The notes beneath the pieces were generated by a model, which did not search any database, was not told the DNA's origin, and saw only the letters and a list, made by a program, of their open reading frames with translations. Below, in pieces: positions 49,715 through 63,222 of a stretch of 64,000 bases of DNA. Numbering within the stretch: position 1 is the stretch's first letter; every line of letters begins with the position of its first letter. This stretch comes from Oreocharis arfaki (taxonomy: Eukaryota; Chordata; Aves; Passeriformes; Paramythiidae): positions 750,884 to 814,883 of the forward strand of contig VZRR01003262.1 in the NCBI GenBank assembly GCA_013398015.1. Reading direction: 5' to 3'. Made by a program: the position numbers and the translations under genes.

Positions 49715-52700
49715 TATGAGATAACTTATTTTATTTATTCAATTCTCAACTTAATTTTGATGCTAAAAATTGGTCAAAAGGCACTTCAAAGAAGGTATTT
49801 AAGAAACAAATCCTTATAGTGACCATTCCAGACAAATCACCAACTTTTATCTGCCATTAGGAACACAACTACCTATAATTGCAAAGTGAAACATTCACAG
49901 GTTTTAAGTGGAGCACACTGTCCAGCAGCAATATTAAATTTTTTTTACTATTAATAACATTTGTGGAGTCTTTTAAATACAATATGGTAAAACAAAGCAA
50001 ATTACACTTTCGGAGTTCCACAGAAGATTTCTTGACAGAAAAAGGACAAAACTGCCTTTCCCAGTGGTCTTGTATTGAGGGATCTGTTTTTATCTGTGTG
50101 TGCACTCTCAGCATCAGTAGCAGATACAGCAGAGAAATAACCCATGCTTTTCTGTCATACAAAGACAAAACACCCTGCCTCAGAAAACAAAGCGTTTATA
50201 AGGTCTATCAGCTACTCACTGAAATTTATGATTCTGGAAGCATTACAGAACAAATGGCAACAGGTGAAGGAAAAGGGATTTTTAATACACACCCCCACAA
50301 AAGCAAAACAAAGAAAGTGTCCTTAAAGGCAAAAGTACTGTGAAAAGAGCTTCCACAAAATGAGAGATGGTGCAAACATCACCAGCATGTAACCTTTTAA
50401 ATAACACAAATACGGACTGCAAAATGAACCGGGAGTGAAAGAAGATTAAAATTGGTCTTTTTCTGCATACAAAGATCAATACTCTCTTCTGCAAACAAAG
50501 AATAATACTCTCCTCTGATTAAGACCAGTGATCAGAAAGTAATTCCTCGCCATTCTCAATCTTTCTGAAGAGAAACCACTTAATACAAGGTTGAAATGTT
50601 ATTCTGTCACAGTAGGGGACATTCCCACATCCACTGCCTAGTAATTTCAAGAAAATAGTTCCAAATTTTTAGATGGGTCATTTAAATCACTACAGTGCCA
50701 ATGGAAGCTTTCAGGTTTTATAAAATTAAGAAACCTCTTTCAGAAACCAAACCAAACCACAGAGCAATAATCTGCATGGCCTAAGTAAGCCCATGTTGCT
50801 GTCCTTCAGAAAGTCTCTCCATTTGAAATACTGTCTCCTTAGGCTGTAAACATTCTCAAACTCAATAAATACTTTCTCAAAGCACAAGGAACTGAGAGTG
50901 AAATATCAGACTACTAATAGTAGTGTAATATTGTACAGGAAAATTATACTAACTGTTCACATTCCAACCTTGTCCACTGAGGCTTCTGAAGGCAGTGAGA
51001 TAGAAACCAATTATTCCAGGGGTATCAGCTCATGGTTATGGCAACACAGTTCAACAGAGAACAACAGGTCTCTGTTATAATCACAGAATGTAAAACCTGA
51101 TACTTTTCTAGCTTGTCTGGAAAAAAAAAATTCTTTGCAGTGCTGTTATAAAGGCAAAAGAAATAGATTCAGAGACCTATGCACAAGGACACTTTAAAAC
51201 AAAGAATGGACATTTGAAGAAAAGTCTACTCATTTCTCCAGACAGGCCACCCATTTATCACAAGGTAGTACATCCTTAGCCTTATTCCCATCAGAAAAGG
51301 AACTTGCTCCCTTACTTTTCCAGTCTCTCCGAGGTCCTGCACATTTTGAGGAAAGGGATATTCCTGCCTGCTCTGCCACAAACCCCAGATGGGCAGCAGA
51401 TAAGAACCAGAACTGCTGCTGAGAAAAGGCTTCACACTGAGCTCAGCAGTGGCTGGTTTACCTTGTTACCCCAGCAAACCACCTGTGTGGAGCTCAAACA
51501 TCCTCCTTCCTCCTGTCCACCTGAGACTTATGCTGGATGAAACTGGACAGCCAGAGACAGGATAGTAAGGAACATGAAGAGGAAATGATTTTGCTACACA
51601 GGACAGCACAGGGCAAACATATGACACAAATTTGCAGAAAATAGGCAGGATTAGTTCTGCCTGTTGTGGTAGAAAATCTTTAAATCCCCATGGATGAACT
51701 GAAGAAGAAAGCAGAAATAAAGGAACTGTACAGTAGTTCAGCAGATCTTCTACATGGGCTGAATTTACAAAGAGATTAGGTTGGGATCTCGATTTCATTT
51801 TATAACTTCCTTAAGTATTCCTGAATATTTTAACTGCTTGTTTGAACAATGCCACCGGAGTTATCAATTCCATATGGATTTCACAATATGATTGGTTTGT
51901 GCTGCATGTGGGATAAACATTTAGCTCACAGAAGGAAACATTTTTCAGCATGTTAACACCCACTGTCCTCTGGACAAGCATCCCTCTGACTACAGCAGGC
52001 TGGAGACTTTTTTCTTTCTTAACCAATGCAATTATAATGTTCTGCTTAGGCCAATTGACGTAAAATAAAGCTCGTGTGTCTGTCAGTACTTCAGAAGCAG
52101 TGCTACTCATAAAGACCAACAGATTTAACCCTGTAGGAACAATTTAACCAATACTTGATAGATGAACTCAGCCTACATTCAGGCAGAGAAGGTGTGTGCA
52201 GCATCTCAACACCATGAAGTGTTTCAGTAATTACCATCATGTTGCAGAGCAATGGTCAGAAAGAAAGTAATGACTTTACTATTGGACAACAGAAAGAACT
52301 CCAATCTGTACTAGAAGTATCTTTGGGGAAAAAAATTCCAGTACTTTATGGTAACATCGTCTTCCAGGAACGTCCTGAAGGACCAGCAATAGTAAATAAG
52401 GCTGTCTGCTACCACTATGTGCCCTTTTCAAAATAATGACTGGAGGTAATTAGGTTATGTCCAAATTCATCAATATGATGAAGATGAAAAGTAACAAAAA
52501 GATGAAGAAACTTTTGTTCAAGTGTGGAATAAAAACACACTACATGTCATGCTTAATTCCATTTCCCATACTGCTATTCACTCAACTTGAAAAGGAAAAA
52601 CCAGAAAGTTTTATATTAACTCCAAAAAACATATATTTGGCATCTGAAAAAAAAAATTAGTAATTAAAACACCTCTGCTGTCCCACACCAAGAAAGTGTT

Positions 52701-53943
52701 TCCAGTTAAAAGGCAGAGATACTTATGAAGTAGTGGAGTAAGTTAATGCACTTTGAAAGATTCCTGCACTCAGGCTTGCTTACCTGAATAACTACGTCCT
52801 TCAGCTCCAAAAACAGTGAAAAAACGATCATTTAGCACTTTGTACTGAAAAAGGTAACAAGAAGCAGATACAGAAAAAAAAAAGTACAAGAAAAAACTGT
52901 TCAGGAAAGTGAAATTGAGTACTTCGACGAAATAAACTCCTTTGATGCAGTTTTAAAATAGGACATCTCTGTATCTGAAAATTTTAACCTCTAGTGAAAA
53001 CTAAAATGGAAACAAACTAATTATAATAGTGGCTGAAACCAAGTTGTTACAATGCAATTTCACTAAGATACTATTCTTCCTGGTTTATGTGGCCAGTGGG
53101 ATGGAACACAGATTTCTATTTTCAAAAGCATCTACCTTATGCTGAGAAATGCTAAGATGAATTTTTATATCCATTCAACCAAAAGGATAAGTTAATAAAA
53201 GGAAAAAAAAAAAAGACACAGGCAAATATGTAAGCAGCTTGCATCACCTCAGCAATTTAAACAACAGTAACTTTTTTGGGCTTCTCTCCAAAAGAGTATT
53301 TGTCCCCAAAAATTTCATATTGTTTTGCACAACAGAATTTAAAACTTTATAAGCATTTCATAGCAGTGAATTCCATTTCTGAGACAATTCAGATCAATCT
53401 TGTGGGTGAAATTCAGCCACTCTGTTGTTAAGGCAAAGCAGACTGGAGACTCTAATTCCATGTCTCTGCCTTACTTTTAGGGCAAAGTACACAAAGTAAC
53501 TTCAACTTCATGTTGAGAATACTTACGAAAGCCATCATGAAGTGTTCGACTGGGCAGCATCCAATTCCTAATATTAGAACTGACTTAATAGAAAAGAAAT
53601 AGAGGAGAACAGAAAAAGGAACAGAAATATGGTATGATCATCTGTGAACCTGTCCAATATGGTTTTTATACAAATTCTTCCAGATATTACTGTACCAGAG
53701 CAATCTCCAGTTTCACAGCTTTAGGGCCCTAAATCCTGGTGAGCAGGGCTGTGAGGTCACACTATCCCGAACAGTCAGAGCCAGCACCAGACTCTGTTGC
53801 ACACAGGGTGACAAGAAGCTCTGCCAACTTGATTTTTGAAATAAGAATTGCTAGGAGTAATATCAGTCCACAACCTTCATGCACAAGTTTGAGGAGCCTC
53901 TTACTCATTACACTGTCTTCTTTTTGGTTTTTTCAAAGTCCAA
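49715..53943 (-). other. C1GALT1: Possible long 3' UTR of C1GALT1
   Basis: The first AATAAA-type signals I find on the minus strand below the C1GALT1 stop codon are at about 49730 (AATAAATAAAATAA) and 49638. If these are used, the 3' UTR is about 4.2 kb. Open frames inside it, including one of 154 codons on the plus strand, have no recognisable homology. This is inference only. Confidence 0.3.
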
Positions 53944-54153
53944 TTAGCTCTCAGAAATTTTTTGCTTTAGCTTTTGATTATCCTCCAGTGCTTCATTTTT
54001 GCTCTGCTCTTCTGGATTCTTTGACAAATCAGGATTGTATCTATACAAATACCCATATGGACGAAGATGATAAATCAAATACTCCAAATGATACATAGTC
54101 ACAGAGTCAACATAGTGGAATGAAACAGCTAGATCAGAGCAGCATCCAGGACC
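53944..54153 (-). CDS. C1GALT1: C1GALT1 last coding exon
   Basis: The acceptor TGTGTTTCAG is followed by GGTCCTGGATGCTGC. The exon encodes GPGCCSDLAVSFHYVDS and YHLEYLIYHLRPYGYLYRY, then a variable hydrophilic tail ending SES and TAA at 53946-53944. The tail differs from mammals, as expected. Confidence 0.95.
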   Translation of the reverse strand, partial: GPGCCSDLAVSFHYVDSVTMYHLEYLIYHLRPYGYLYRYNPDLSKNPEEQSKNEALEDNQKLKQKISES

Positions 54154-57100
54154 CTGAAACACAAAACAAAGCAAAACAATCAGCAAGAATTGCAAAACAC
54201 GCCCTGGATTAAAGATCCAGGGAGAATTCAAAGAAATTCAAAGAATTTCTTACCATTGATTTTATGGTAAGAAATTCACTACCATCAGTCATACATATAC
54301 TTCAAAAGTTAATGTTAGGCAAGCAAAATGTACCAGACATATCTGCCAAGGCATCTTTCCAAAATAAAGCTGACAAAGTCTTTTGCTTCTGTGATCAAGC
54401 CAGTGAAAAAACTAGCTGCCCTCATTAATGTCAGAGGTTTTCTGCTTTTCCATGCTTAATTTTTGATGCTGGTGTTTAAACAGCACCAAGAAGCAGCAAG
54501 CAGGCCTCAATGAGTTACATTTATATTACGAAACAATGCACCCCTGTTACTTATGTCAGCATCCAGACAGAATGTATAAGCAAAATGTGTGTGTACCTGC
54601 ACCTGTGTGTTGACACACTATACAGTTTGGCAGTATTGTCAGTATCTAACTTCCTACTTAGAGAAAGTTGTAACAAGCAATTGCAAAATTTTGTTTTAAA
54701 TGCATTGATTTCATTGACATTATTAAGAGCTACAGGATCATTGTAAACACATTTGTCACAACTTACGTTTTATAGCTCAAATTCAGCTTTGAGAACACTT
54801 TTCTGAAGCATAGTGTTGGGGTTTCTTTTTTCAGCAGCTTTGATTGCAGAGCTGCTAATATTTCTACTCCAACTGAAACTAAGATTAAATATTTAAAGAC
54901 GCCAAAGAAAACGATTGTTACATAACTGTCATTCTTTCAATACTTACTAAGTTTGATCAATATAGGTTGATTTTGATACCAGATGAAGTAGTCTCTATCC
55001 AAGCACAGGTATGACAGGACAGGATCAAATAGGCAATTTCCATTATGAATCAGTTACAGATGGAACTGTCCACAGCTCAGCCACCCATGCACTGCAGCCG
55101 TAGCTAAAGCTGCTGCCTCCTGGCACACTAAATACAGTATCATACAGCTGGTTTAAGCCACAGAAATGCTTTAGCTGCTGAATACAAGTATAAAAATAGG
55201 CTGCTGCTTTACAATGAAAAAAATCTAGTGAAGAACTAGACTCTCTTTTTTTCAGCTTTAATATGTAAAAAAATCCAAATCTTGTTCTTGAATTCTTCCA
55301 CCTAATGCTAAATTCACACATCACACGCTCACACACATCATAAGATGCACTTGACAAAATGGATACCAGGTGCCTAAGGACTTACCTCTACAGCAGGATA
55401 GTAATTGTAATTCCAGTACCAGAATGTTTTTGGTAGGTATCCTCTGATTAAGTGATGTTCTGGAACAAAGGGGTGAAAGGTTTCTCTACCGCTGGTATCC
55501 CTCGAATCTCCTGCTTCCACATTGATGATCTCCATGCATTTTCCTAGTGCCAGATCTTCAATAGAGGAACTGTGAGAGCATTTGTTCGTTTTAAATGCAG
55601 CAACAAATCTCTTCAGAGCTTCTTTGCTCAGAACATACCCTGCTCCTCCACTCATGTAGCCCTGCTTCACGTAAGGCTTAAACCTTCTTCCAAAGTATAT
55701 TGGTTGTTCAGGACTGTATTTTGAAAGGAGCCATCTCAAATTGTCCAATATAACATATGTATCATCATCTGCTTTCATAAACCAATCAGCATCATCAAAA
55801 TAATGATCATATACATATTGAAAAGCTTTAATAGTCTTCCAGTACAGTTGGTCCCTGCCCTCTTTGGTTTCTAGGCCCACAGTTGGGAAGTCTTTATTTT
55901 CCTCAGAGCTCATAAAAAGTACTTTATTACAGCGTTGGGCCCAAGTGGCCTTAACATGCTTGGCTTTCTTTTCTAGATTTTGAGGTCCAGTCATGACCCA
56001 ACACAGTATTTTCACCTTGTGATACAGTCCTTCTGCAATATTTTTATTCTCATCTAAAAAAAGACGAAAGTTGTAAAACCGTATTAGACGTGATTGCCAA
56101 ACAAACTAAGAGCAACCCCCCCTCCCCAGATATTCTGTTTCTAGATCAGAAAAGACATGTAGACAGAAAAGAGGCTTTTGCTTCCAAAGGTATCAGTTAA
56201 TGAACTCCATGCTAGATTCTGGAAGGAAACAAACAAGACTGTCAAATGGTAAAATTCTTAAACCTATTTCAATTTCACAAGATAAAGGAGAATGTAGGAG
56301 TCATATCAAAATGGGTGTCTGTTCAGGCAAGCGTGGCTTTAGCAAACCTTGATTTGTACATAAAAACTGTTTGGAGGCAACTTCTTTATGGTCTTGGAAG
56401 ACTAATGAAAATTTAAAACCAGAATATTTTTGCCATTCACAATGAATACAACTTCATGATTGCAACAAAGAAAGGCCAAAAAGCTAATAAGCTCTTTTAT
56501 ATATATTCATGTTAACTGACAAAACCTAATGAATATTTCTAAAACAGGAACATATGTTTTAAGAATAAAGCCAACGGTAAGCCAGAAATAATGTAACAGA
56601 TTAAATAACTTAGGATACTCCTATTGTTGAGACTCCTATTATTGTTGAACTAATATGTTTTTATTTGCCAGCAATCCAGCAGAATAAACACCGTTATGTG
56701 AGGTGTGCAACAATGATCTTCAAGCTACCAAAGCATTCATTGGTCTCAAAGAAACATTTTCACTTGAAACATACAGAAAGATTTTAAGTCATGTAAAAGA
56801 ATATTTCATGGAGAGTGAAATCTGCATAACTGGTACTAAAATATTCCTGCTTCCACTTTATATAACTATATATCAGATTTCTTTGTAACAATGTTCTTGG
56901 ACTACATGTGAAACACTCAGAAACTCATCTTACAAAGTTTGGAGTTTAAATACGTCTAAGTAACAAATTACTTACTAACATCTTCAGCAAATGCACTGCA
57001 GTGCAATTTTTCTCATCCAAGCATTCCTACTCAAACACTCTCTGTACTCGGGATTTAGAATGAGCTCATTTAATGAAATATATCAAGTATAAAAGTATTC

Positions 57101-57929
57101 CTGAAGTATCTGAAGGGTCTACCTTCTCTGGAAAAATAAAAATAATCAGAGTGCAAGAGAATTCTCTGGCTTTGACTGCAAACAGCAATCTGTGCCTGGA
57201 CTGCTGCATAATCAGCTTGGCAAATCATGCCCACAGTGACTCTCTTTGCCCCCATGCTCCAGTTCTGTGCTTTACTAATCATGCCAAAAAGGGGGGTTTT
57301 TAAAATTTTATTTTAGCTGTAACTTAGAGGCTAGATCAGAAGTTAGAAGTGGTCCAAAATTAGCTTCTTAAGGCTAAAAAGCAATCCTGCAAAGATATCT
57401 GCTTAGCAAAACTGCAATTGGTGTCAATAGTTCATTTGAGAAATTCCTATTTCAAACAAGTCTAGATACAGAAGCTGGACAAACACTTGGACTCTAAGAA
57501 AAAAAAATTACTACTGTAATAAAAATGTCAACAAAGAAAACTGCCATTCAGTAGACCTCAGGAGAAAAAAAATTATTTAGATGTAAACTGAACATGGGGA
57601 AACTGAAAGAAAATGATTCATATAAATTCTTGGCAGTGAAGAAGCAATATCTTGCAATGCATGAAAAGGGAGGACATTTTCTAATCAGCCAGGTGTAATA
57701 AAATACCTTTATGCTGTCCAGCATCTGCATTGAAATTCATTTGTCCTTGCAGCTGGTTGTTGTCAGTATCTGCTGAGTGCTGGCCATGTGGATCATTGTG
57801 AAGAACATGAGGCTGGGTCTTAACTTGTTCTTCTAATATAATACTAAACAGAAGATAGCAGACAAAAAATCCTATTGCTGAGCCAAAAGTGAAGGTTAGA
57901 AGGTTCATCAAAGACTTAGAAGAGGCCAT
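53944..57929 (-). CDS. C1GALT1: C1GALT1 (core 1 beta-1,3-galactosyltransferase, T-synthase), complete coding region
   Basis: This Golgi type II membrane enzyme transfers galactose from UDP-Gal to GalNAc-Ser/Thr, making core 1 (T antigen) of mucin-type O-glycans. Its folding needs the chaperone Cosmc. The coding exons on the minus strand are 57929-57707, 56053-55386 and 54153-53944. They total 1101 nt, 366 residues plus stop (human 363). Residues 1-6 are cytoplasmic, about 7-32 form the membrane anchor, and a stem follows to about 85. The GT31 catalytic domain has WVMTGPQNLEKKAKHVKATW, the metal-binding DDD at 170-172 (MKADDDTYVILDN), GRRFKPYVKQGYMSGGAGYV and the conserved cysteines near GPGCCSD. 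Sequence conservation is very high, junctions are in frame and there are no lesions, so it is taken as functional. The start at 57929 matches the family. An ATG 10 codons upstream would lie outside the likely spliced exon. Confidence 0.97.
55386..56053 (-). CDS. C1GALT1: C1GALT1 main catalytic exon (668 bp)
   Basis: The acceptor TTTTTTTAG is followed by ATGAGAATAAA, completing the split aspartate to give DENKNIAEGLYHK. The exon carries the nucleotide-sugar fold, the DDD motif and most catalytic-domain motifs. It ends CTGTAGAG|GTAAGT. Confidence 0.96.
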
Positions 57930-57946
57930 CTCCTGAAGGTGAGACA
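57707..57946 (-). CDS. C1GALT1: C1GALT1 first coding exon
   Basis: The likely acceptor TTTTGACAG leaves 17 nt of 5' UTR before the ATG at 57929. The exon encodes MASSKSLMNLLTF, the membrane anchor and the stem (VLHNDPHGQHSAD, QMNFNADAGQHK). It ends CATAAAG|GTATTTTA in phase 1. The stem is the least conserved part, as in other vertebrates. Confidence 0.93.
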
Positions 57947-60320
57947 CTGTCAAAACCAAATGAAAAATACATTAGACTTAACATAGAAGGCTTTTACGAA
58001 GGTAAAAGATGATGATCAATGGCAATCTATAGATCAAGATACAACATGTGCACAAGATGTTCTTAAAACTCCAGCCAAGTGTATATTACAGGAATTCTTA
58101 ACAGATGTCAATCACAAGCAGGTTTGGAAGACTTATAAAAGCAAATCTACTCCCAGAGTAGGGAATTTGTCCTTACACTTGTAGGAATTACTGAGAATTG
58201 ACTTTCAGAAGAAAGAGTAAGACGACATCTGAATTTTCATACAGAAACACTCATTTTTAAAAGGAAGAGAAGAAGAAAGTACATCAGCCGTAAAGCCTCT
58301 TCTACACTACAGAAACTTCGTATTCCAGTAATAAAAACACACCTTCATATCAGCCACACCCTTGCTCCTCAAAAACTAAAGGACTTGGCTGACCACTTTT
58401 ATTAAACCAAATCAGCAGCTATGCCTGCATAAAGGGAGTTTTATACATCAAAAACAACTGTGAATTTTAATATATTAAATACTTGAAAACAAATTTCAAG
58501 TTGTTGAGGGTTTTTCATCTTTGGAAAGAGTTGAGCTATTTTCTAATAACCCATGACTAAACTACAAAAACATTGACTGTTAAATACATATTGAATTCAA
58601 GCCAGAGCCTTACAAACAAGTCGATGATGTTCCCTCCATTAGGATCATTATTAATGACAATGGGCAGAACCCAATTTAGTTCGTTAGGGAGCCCAAAAAA
58701 GAAAATTATGGACTGCACAGAGCATCGATGAAAACCATCGATCAGAGAAGAGCTGCAGCCACCAAAACAACTCATTTAGCCTACACCCCCTCCTCTCACT
58801 AGCTGTGCAGTCTATTGGAAATAGGCTGTCCTCAAGCAACTGCATGAATCACTGGGCAGCAACACACACTCCAAATTCCAGCCTCCTGTCTGTCCTTCCG
58901 CTCTCCTGAAGGGAAAGCAAAGGATGAAATGCACGTGTGCACGTTGCTAGGCTGGCACTGTCAGAAATCCATCAGATTTACTGTACACATGCAGATCAAG
59001 ATCATCTGAGAGTGAAGCAGCTCTCACATGTGGTAATGCTTTTCTTTCCACACTGCTGGAAAAATGAAAGAAAATTGAAAACACAACTTGAAGCACAAAA
59101 TAAAAATCAAGAAACGTACAGGGTGTATATAGCATACACAATTATAACTGTGGTTGATAAGGAGCTGTAGTTCTTTAATATGAACAAACACATTATATAA
59201 TTTTTAATTGCACATTGTCTTCCCTCAATTCAGTTCTACATCTTGGTGGAGACAAATGACTGCCTTTAGACATCACATCACAAAGTAAAAAACTGAATGT
59301 GTAATCATTTCTGACCCAGACCTTGAAAAAATTGCTTGGTTTCCAGCTTTATTTCTGTTGTCTTTTATGCCACTAAATTGAGAAGAAAACATGAGTATTT
59401 TGATCAGGTGCCTAAGAAAAAAAAACAGGCAACCCTCCCCCAAAACCTTTATCAAAAAGTCCACACATACAAGCAGCCTATGACAATGCAAAAGATCTGC
59501 TGTACTAAGATTATCTTTTTGTTTTTGCTTTTCTCCATCTATCACCACAAAGTCCCCTCAAAATTTGCAATACACATAGGGAGATGGCCACAATAAAAAA
59601 ATGACTTCCTTTGTTATATTCAAAGTGGGGAAATACACAAACCCATGCATGCAACACCTTCTAGAAGAAAAGGTCTCCACTGTTCTACTTTTCAATTTTA
59701 GGTGTCTCTCTGCAATACAATTTCAGTTATCTGCTCCAATAGCTGTTAAAATTACACTTGCGTGGAGAGAAAAATTGAAAATAACTTGAAAATAATTGCT
59801 GCTCATTAAACTATGAAATTATATACAACTGAATTCTATAGAAAAAAAAATAAATGTGCTAGAAATGCTGAAAAATGAAAGAAGTACATTCATCACACTG
59901 GAAATCAGAAGGCGATTTGGCAGTTACTTCATACATAAAGAGGATTTCTCAGGGCAGGTAGGTAGCTGTACTTCGTATTTGATACAAAATGCCTCTAGTT
60001 ACAGTTTTCAATCTAAAATAATCTGCTTATCATTCTATCAATTTTATACCAACAGAATGGGTCACTATAAACATGTGTTGGTGTATATTCATATATTTGT
60101 AAACTCCAACAATAAACAGGACAGAAATCTTCATTTTTATATGATATCTTGATATTTCACATAAATTGAGTCTTTTAACTTGACAGCAATAATAACTGAA
60201 TACTACAGCATTACACCAGAACCAGAAAATGCCTAAAAGTAAGGTCAGTTGTCAGATGATAAAAATCCCCACTCCTTGCTGATATTCTTCTCTACACACA
60301 GATTTATTCAGGGGGAAGAC
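57947..60320. other. C1GALT1 5' intron, no recognisable feature
   Basis: This is AT-rich intronic sequence between the coding start and the promoter. No exon or repeat was recognised. Confidence 0.5.
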
Positions 60321-60324
60321 ACGC

Positions 60325-60480
60325 AAAACATTTAAGGCCAGGTTGGATGAGGCTTTGAGCAACCTCATCTAATGAAAGGTGTCCCTGCTCATGGCAGGGG
60401 GTTGGACTTTAAAAGGAGTTGGATAATCTTTAAAGGTCACTTCCAACTCAAACCATTTTGTGATGCTACAAGTCTATGAT
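60325..60480 (+). mobile_element. CR1 LINE 3' terminal fragment
   Basis: Recognisable pieces are AGGCCAGGTTGGATGAGGCT, TGAAAGGTGTCCCTGCTCAT and GGTCACTTCCAACTCAAACC, the last part of avian CR1. It is short and opposite in strand to C1GALT1, inside its 5' intron. Confidence 0.85.
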
Positions 60481-60829
60481 AGTCAGAGAAGGAAAAGGCA
60501 AGTGATAAACCTACCAGGTTACTAAAACATCCCCATTTTTATTCACATTTCTATTTTTACTTCTGGAGTTAAAAAATACACTATTTTTTAAAAACCACCT
60601 AAAATAAAAGGCTAGGTTTGAATTTAATTTATGCTGCACTGCTCTATCATGGAAGCTTAAACAAATACAGATATTTAGACATTCATGTAGGTAGCCCTAT
60701 TCACATCAATCAAACCAATAAATGTTTTCAAATTCTATCGCAACGTAACACTCACTGAAGATTTGGTTCTAAATTTAAGTTTCATGAGTCAACAATTTCT
60801 ACATCTTCAAGCTTACAGAAAAACTGATT

Positions 60830-61990
60830 TTTCTGCGTTGGGGGCTGCTGAACTTGGCAGGCCACTGATGACAAAGCTGCTGCAACTCCACGTGCCCAGA
60901 TCCAGATAGGCTGAGGATGTATTCCCATAGCTATGCATGCAAAGATGCATATACACATGGCTGACCAAACAGATCAACACAGATAAAAACAAGCGTTCAT
61001 GCAGACACAAACATGGCCTGGCCTTACGCTGCCCCCCCCTCCCCCCCCATAGCTGACCAGGACAAAGGTCTGCTAGTGGGGAATGTACACATAACACACA
61101 ACGTGGATCCCTCTGTAACAGGTCTCAGACCCTCAACCTATGCAGGAACCAACCCTGAATCCTCAGACTCCCCAGAGCCTCACTCTGTTTTTAAACTGAT
61201 GACTCTCTGATCTCACTAGTACCTGTCCCACACCTACAGCTGCCTCAAAACCTGGCTCCCAAGCCTCTTAATCCTACTCACTAGCAACCACACACTGGCA
61301 TCCTTGCCAAGACCACGCGCACTCCAGTCTCCCCAGTTACAGTCCCCACTGCAGACACACAGACCTCTGTGGCTCACAGTCCCCACTCCAGCTGCTGGGC
61401 ATTTAGGCCCTCACGCACTCCAGTCCCTCCAGCTGCTGGCACACCAGACACAGAGGTCCCTATGACTTACTGTGCGTCTCCAGTTGCCGGCACTTAGAGC
61501 TCAGCATGCACACGAGAATACGGCACAGAGTCCTCTCGCTCAGCAGAGCGGTTAGAAAGGCACCTTAATGAGAAAAGAGGACAGGCTGTGGCAATCTGGC
61601 CCAGGACACAGCCAAACATACAACCACTTGTTTCTAATTGACCGGGCCCTTTCCCTCATCCTTTTATTTTCCCATACTTGTTCCTCCTCAAACCACCTTC
61701 CATTTAGTCCCCCCTCCCAGGAGCACCCCATAAATTTTTTACAGTCACAAGATGCTTTTCTCCTGCATCCCATATGCCCCATATTTTCTAGGCAGTTAGC
61801 CCCCTCGATCATGTGAGCTGTTCCAGACAGCCCTCCTGGTGACTCCTCTTGCTGCACGTCACACCTGGGTAATGGGGCTGGTGGCTCCTCAGTGACAGAA
61901 GCAGGGGCTGCTTCCTCTGACGAGACTATGGGAGTCCCACCTGCCCCCACTGTGCCTCTGTGCATCCCACTGGCGAGCCTTTGAACGTGC
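60830..61990. repeat. GC-rich segment with imperfect direct repeats, possibly LTR-derived
   Basis: This block is compositionally unlike the flanking intron. CGCACTCCAGTC plus CCCCAG-type units recur at about 61318 and 61418, with ACAGTCCCCACT and CCAGCTGCTGG motifs between them. A C-tract of 7+8 lies at 61031-61049. The arrangement is reminiscent of an ERV LTR or a decayed minisatellite. No terminal repeats were established. Confidence 0.35.
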
Positions 61991-62961
61991 TAATCTAAAT
62001 CACTGCTCTCACTCTACTAGCTGTTCCAATAAGGGCTTTAAGGTCTCTTCCATAAGCCAATGGAAATTCAGGGAAAATCCATGCAATATGAATATATGGT
62101 AAGAGTTTGGCCCCACTGCCAAAAGAAAGCAACTCAAGCACCTTTAAAATTAATACATTTACACGAACTCGACAAACTTGGACCACGTGGGGAAGCACAT
62201 TAAACAAAATACCAAACAAACAGAAATACCCTAACCTCAAAACAACACAAAGCCGAAAAAAAAAAAGCCAACCATCAAATCTGGGATTTTGAAATTCACA
62301 GAATGCAGAACATAACTTCAATTTTAAACATGTTTATCCCAGTATCATTCCATAATCACTTTAAGATTTGATTAAGTTAAACCCACATACCGAGGTGATT
62401 CTTTCTTGTATCCCTCACTTAGGAAGCAAGGGGGAAGCTCTGAGGCCCCATGATGAAACAATGTAAATGCCCTTTGAGAGCTGCATAATTAGCAATGAAA
62501 TCGATCTCTACCACCATGTCCTCAAGAGTCAAGCAATGCATCACAATAATTCGATAAAAATGTAGAAAAAACGTAGTTAGCTGTGCAAACAGGCCTTCTG
62601 CTCCTTAAGTCACATTTATTGCTAGATGCTGTGTATATTCATATGCTTCTGAAATGCAGCTATACGCACAAGTTGTGCATTTGCTAATGTTGTCCGCACC
62701 TAGGATTCCTGTGAGCTGCTGCAGTTTTCTACCGACTAAGCACAGATCATATCTTTCCTCTTTAAATATCTAATGTTGTGAGCATTTCTTTGGCGAGCAA
62801 CTCTTCCCATCAAAAAAAATTCATGCTTGTTCTATCAAAAACTACAAACCATCAAAGCCAGGTACTTCGGTATAGGAGGCCAACAACTGCACTGAAACGA
62901 GACGTGTAACAATCCACAATACCAAGGGAGACTTGGCAACCTCCTTCCTCATTCCAAAAGC

Positions 62962-62991
62962 TGACACCATCCTCCGCTGACACCATCCTCC
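62962..62991. repeat. Two-copy 15-bp tandem repeat
   Basis: TGACACCATCCTCCG occurs twice head to tail, at the edge of the GC-rich promoter region. Confidence 0.8.
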
Positions 62992-63222
62992 GGCAACAAG
63001 TGCCCATGCCCGAAGCACGGCTTCCAGACCTCTCCCAACCCAGCCCTTGCTACGGACGTCCGCCCAGGAAGTCCCCGCTGCGGGGGCGGGAGCAGCGATT
63101 CCCGGCTCCCCGGGCACCTTGCTCCCTCCGCTGGGCTCCGAGGGACTCGCGCTTTTCCAAGGAGACCCCTCCTCTGGCGCCTCTCCTTTCCAGGCGCGCA
63201 GCCGGGCACCTGCTGTCCCTGC

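Noticed and set aside
49879..50343. 154-codon plus-strand open frame
   Set aside because: It is antisense to the probable C1GALT1 3' UTR, has no recognised homology and no promoter or splice context.
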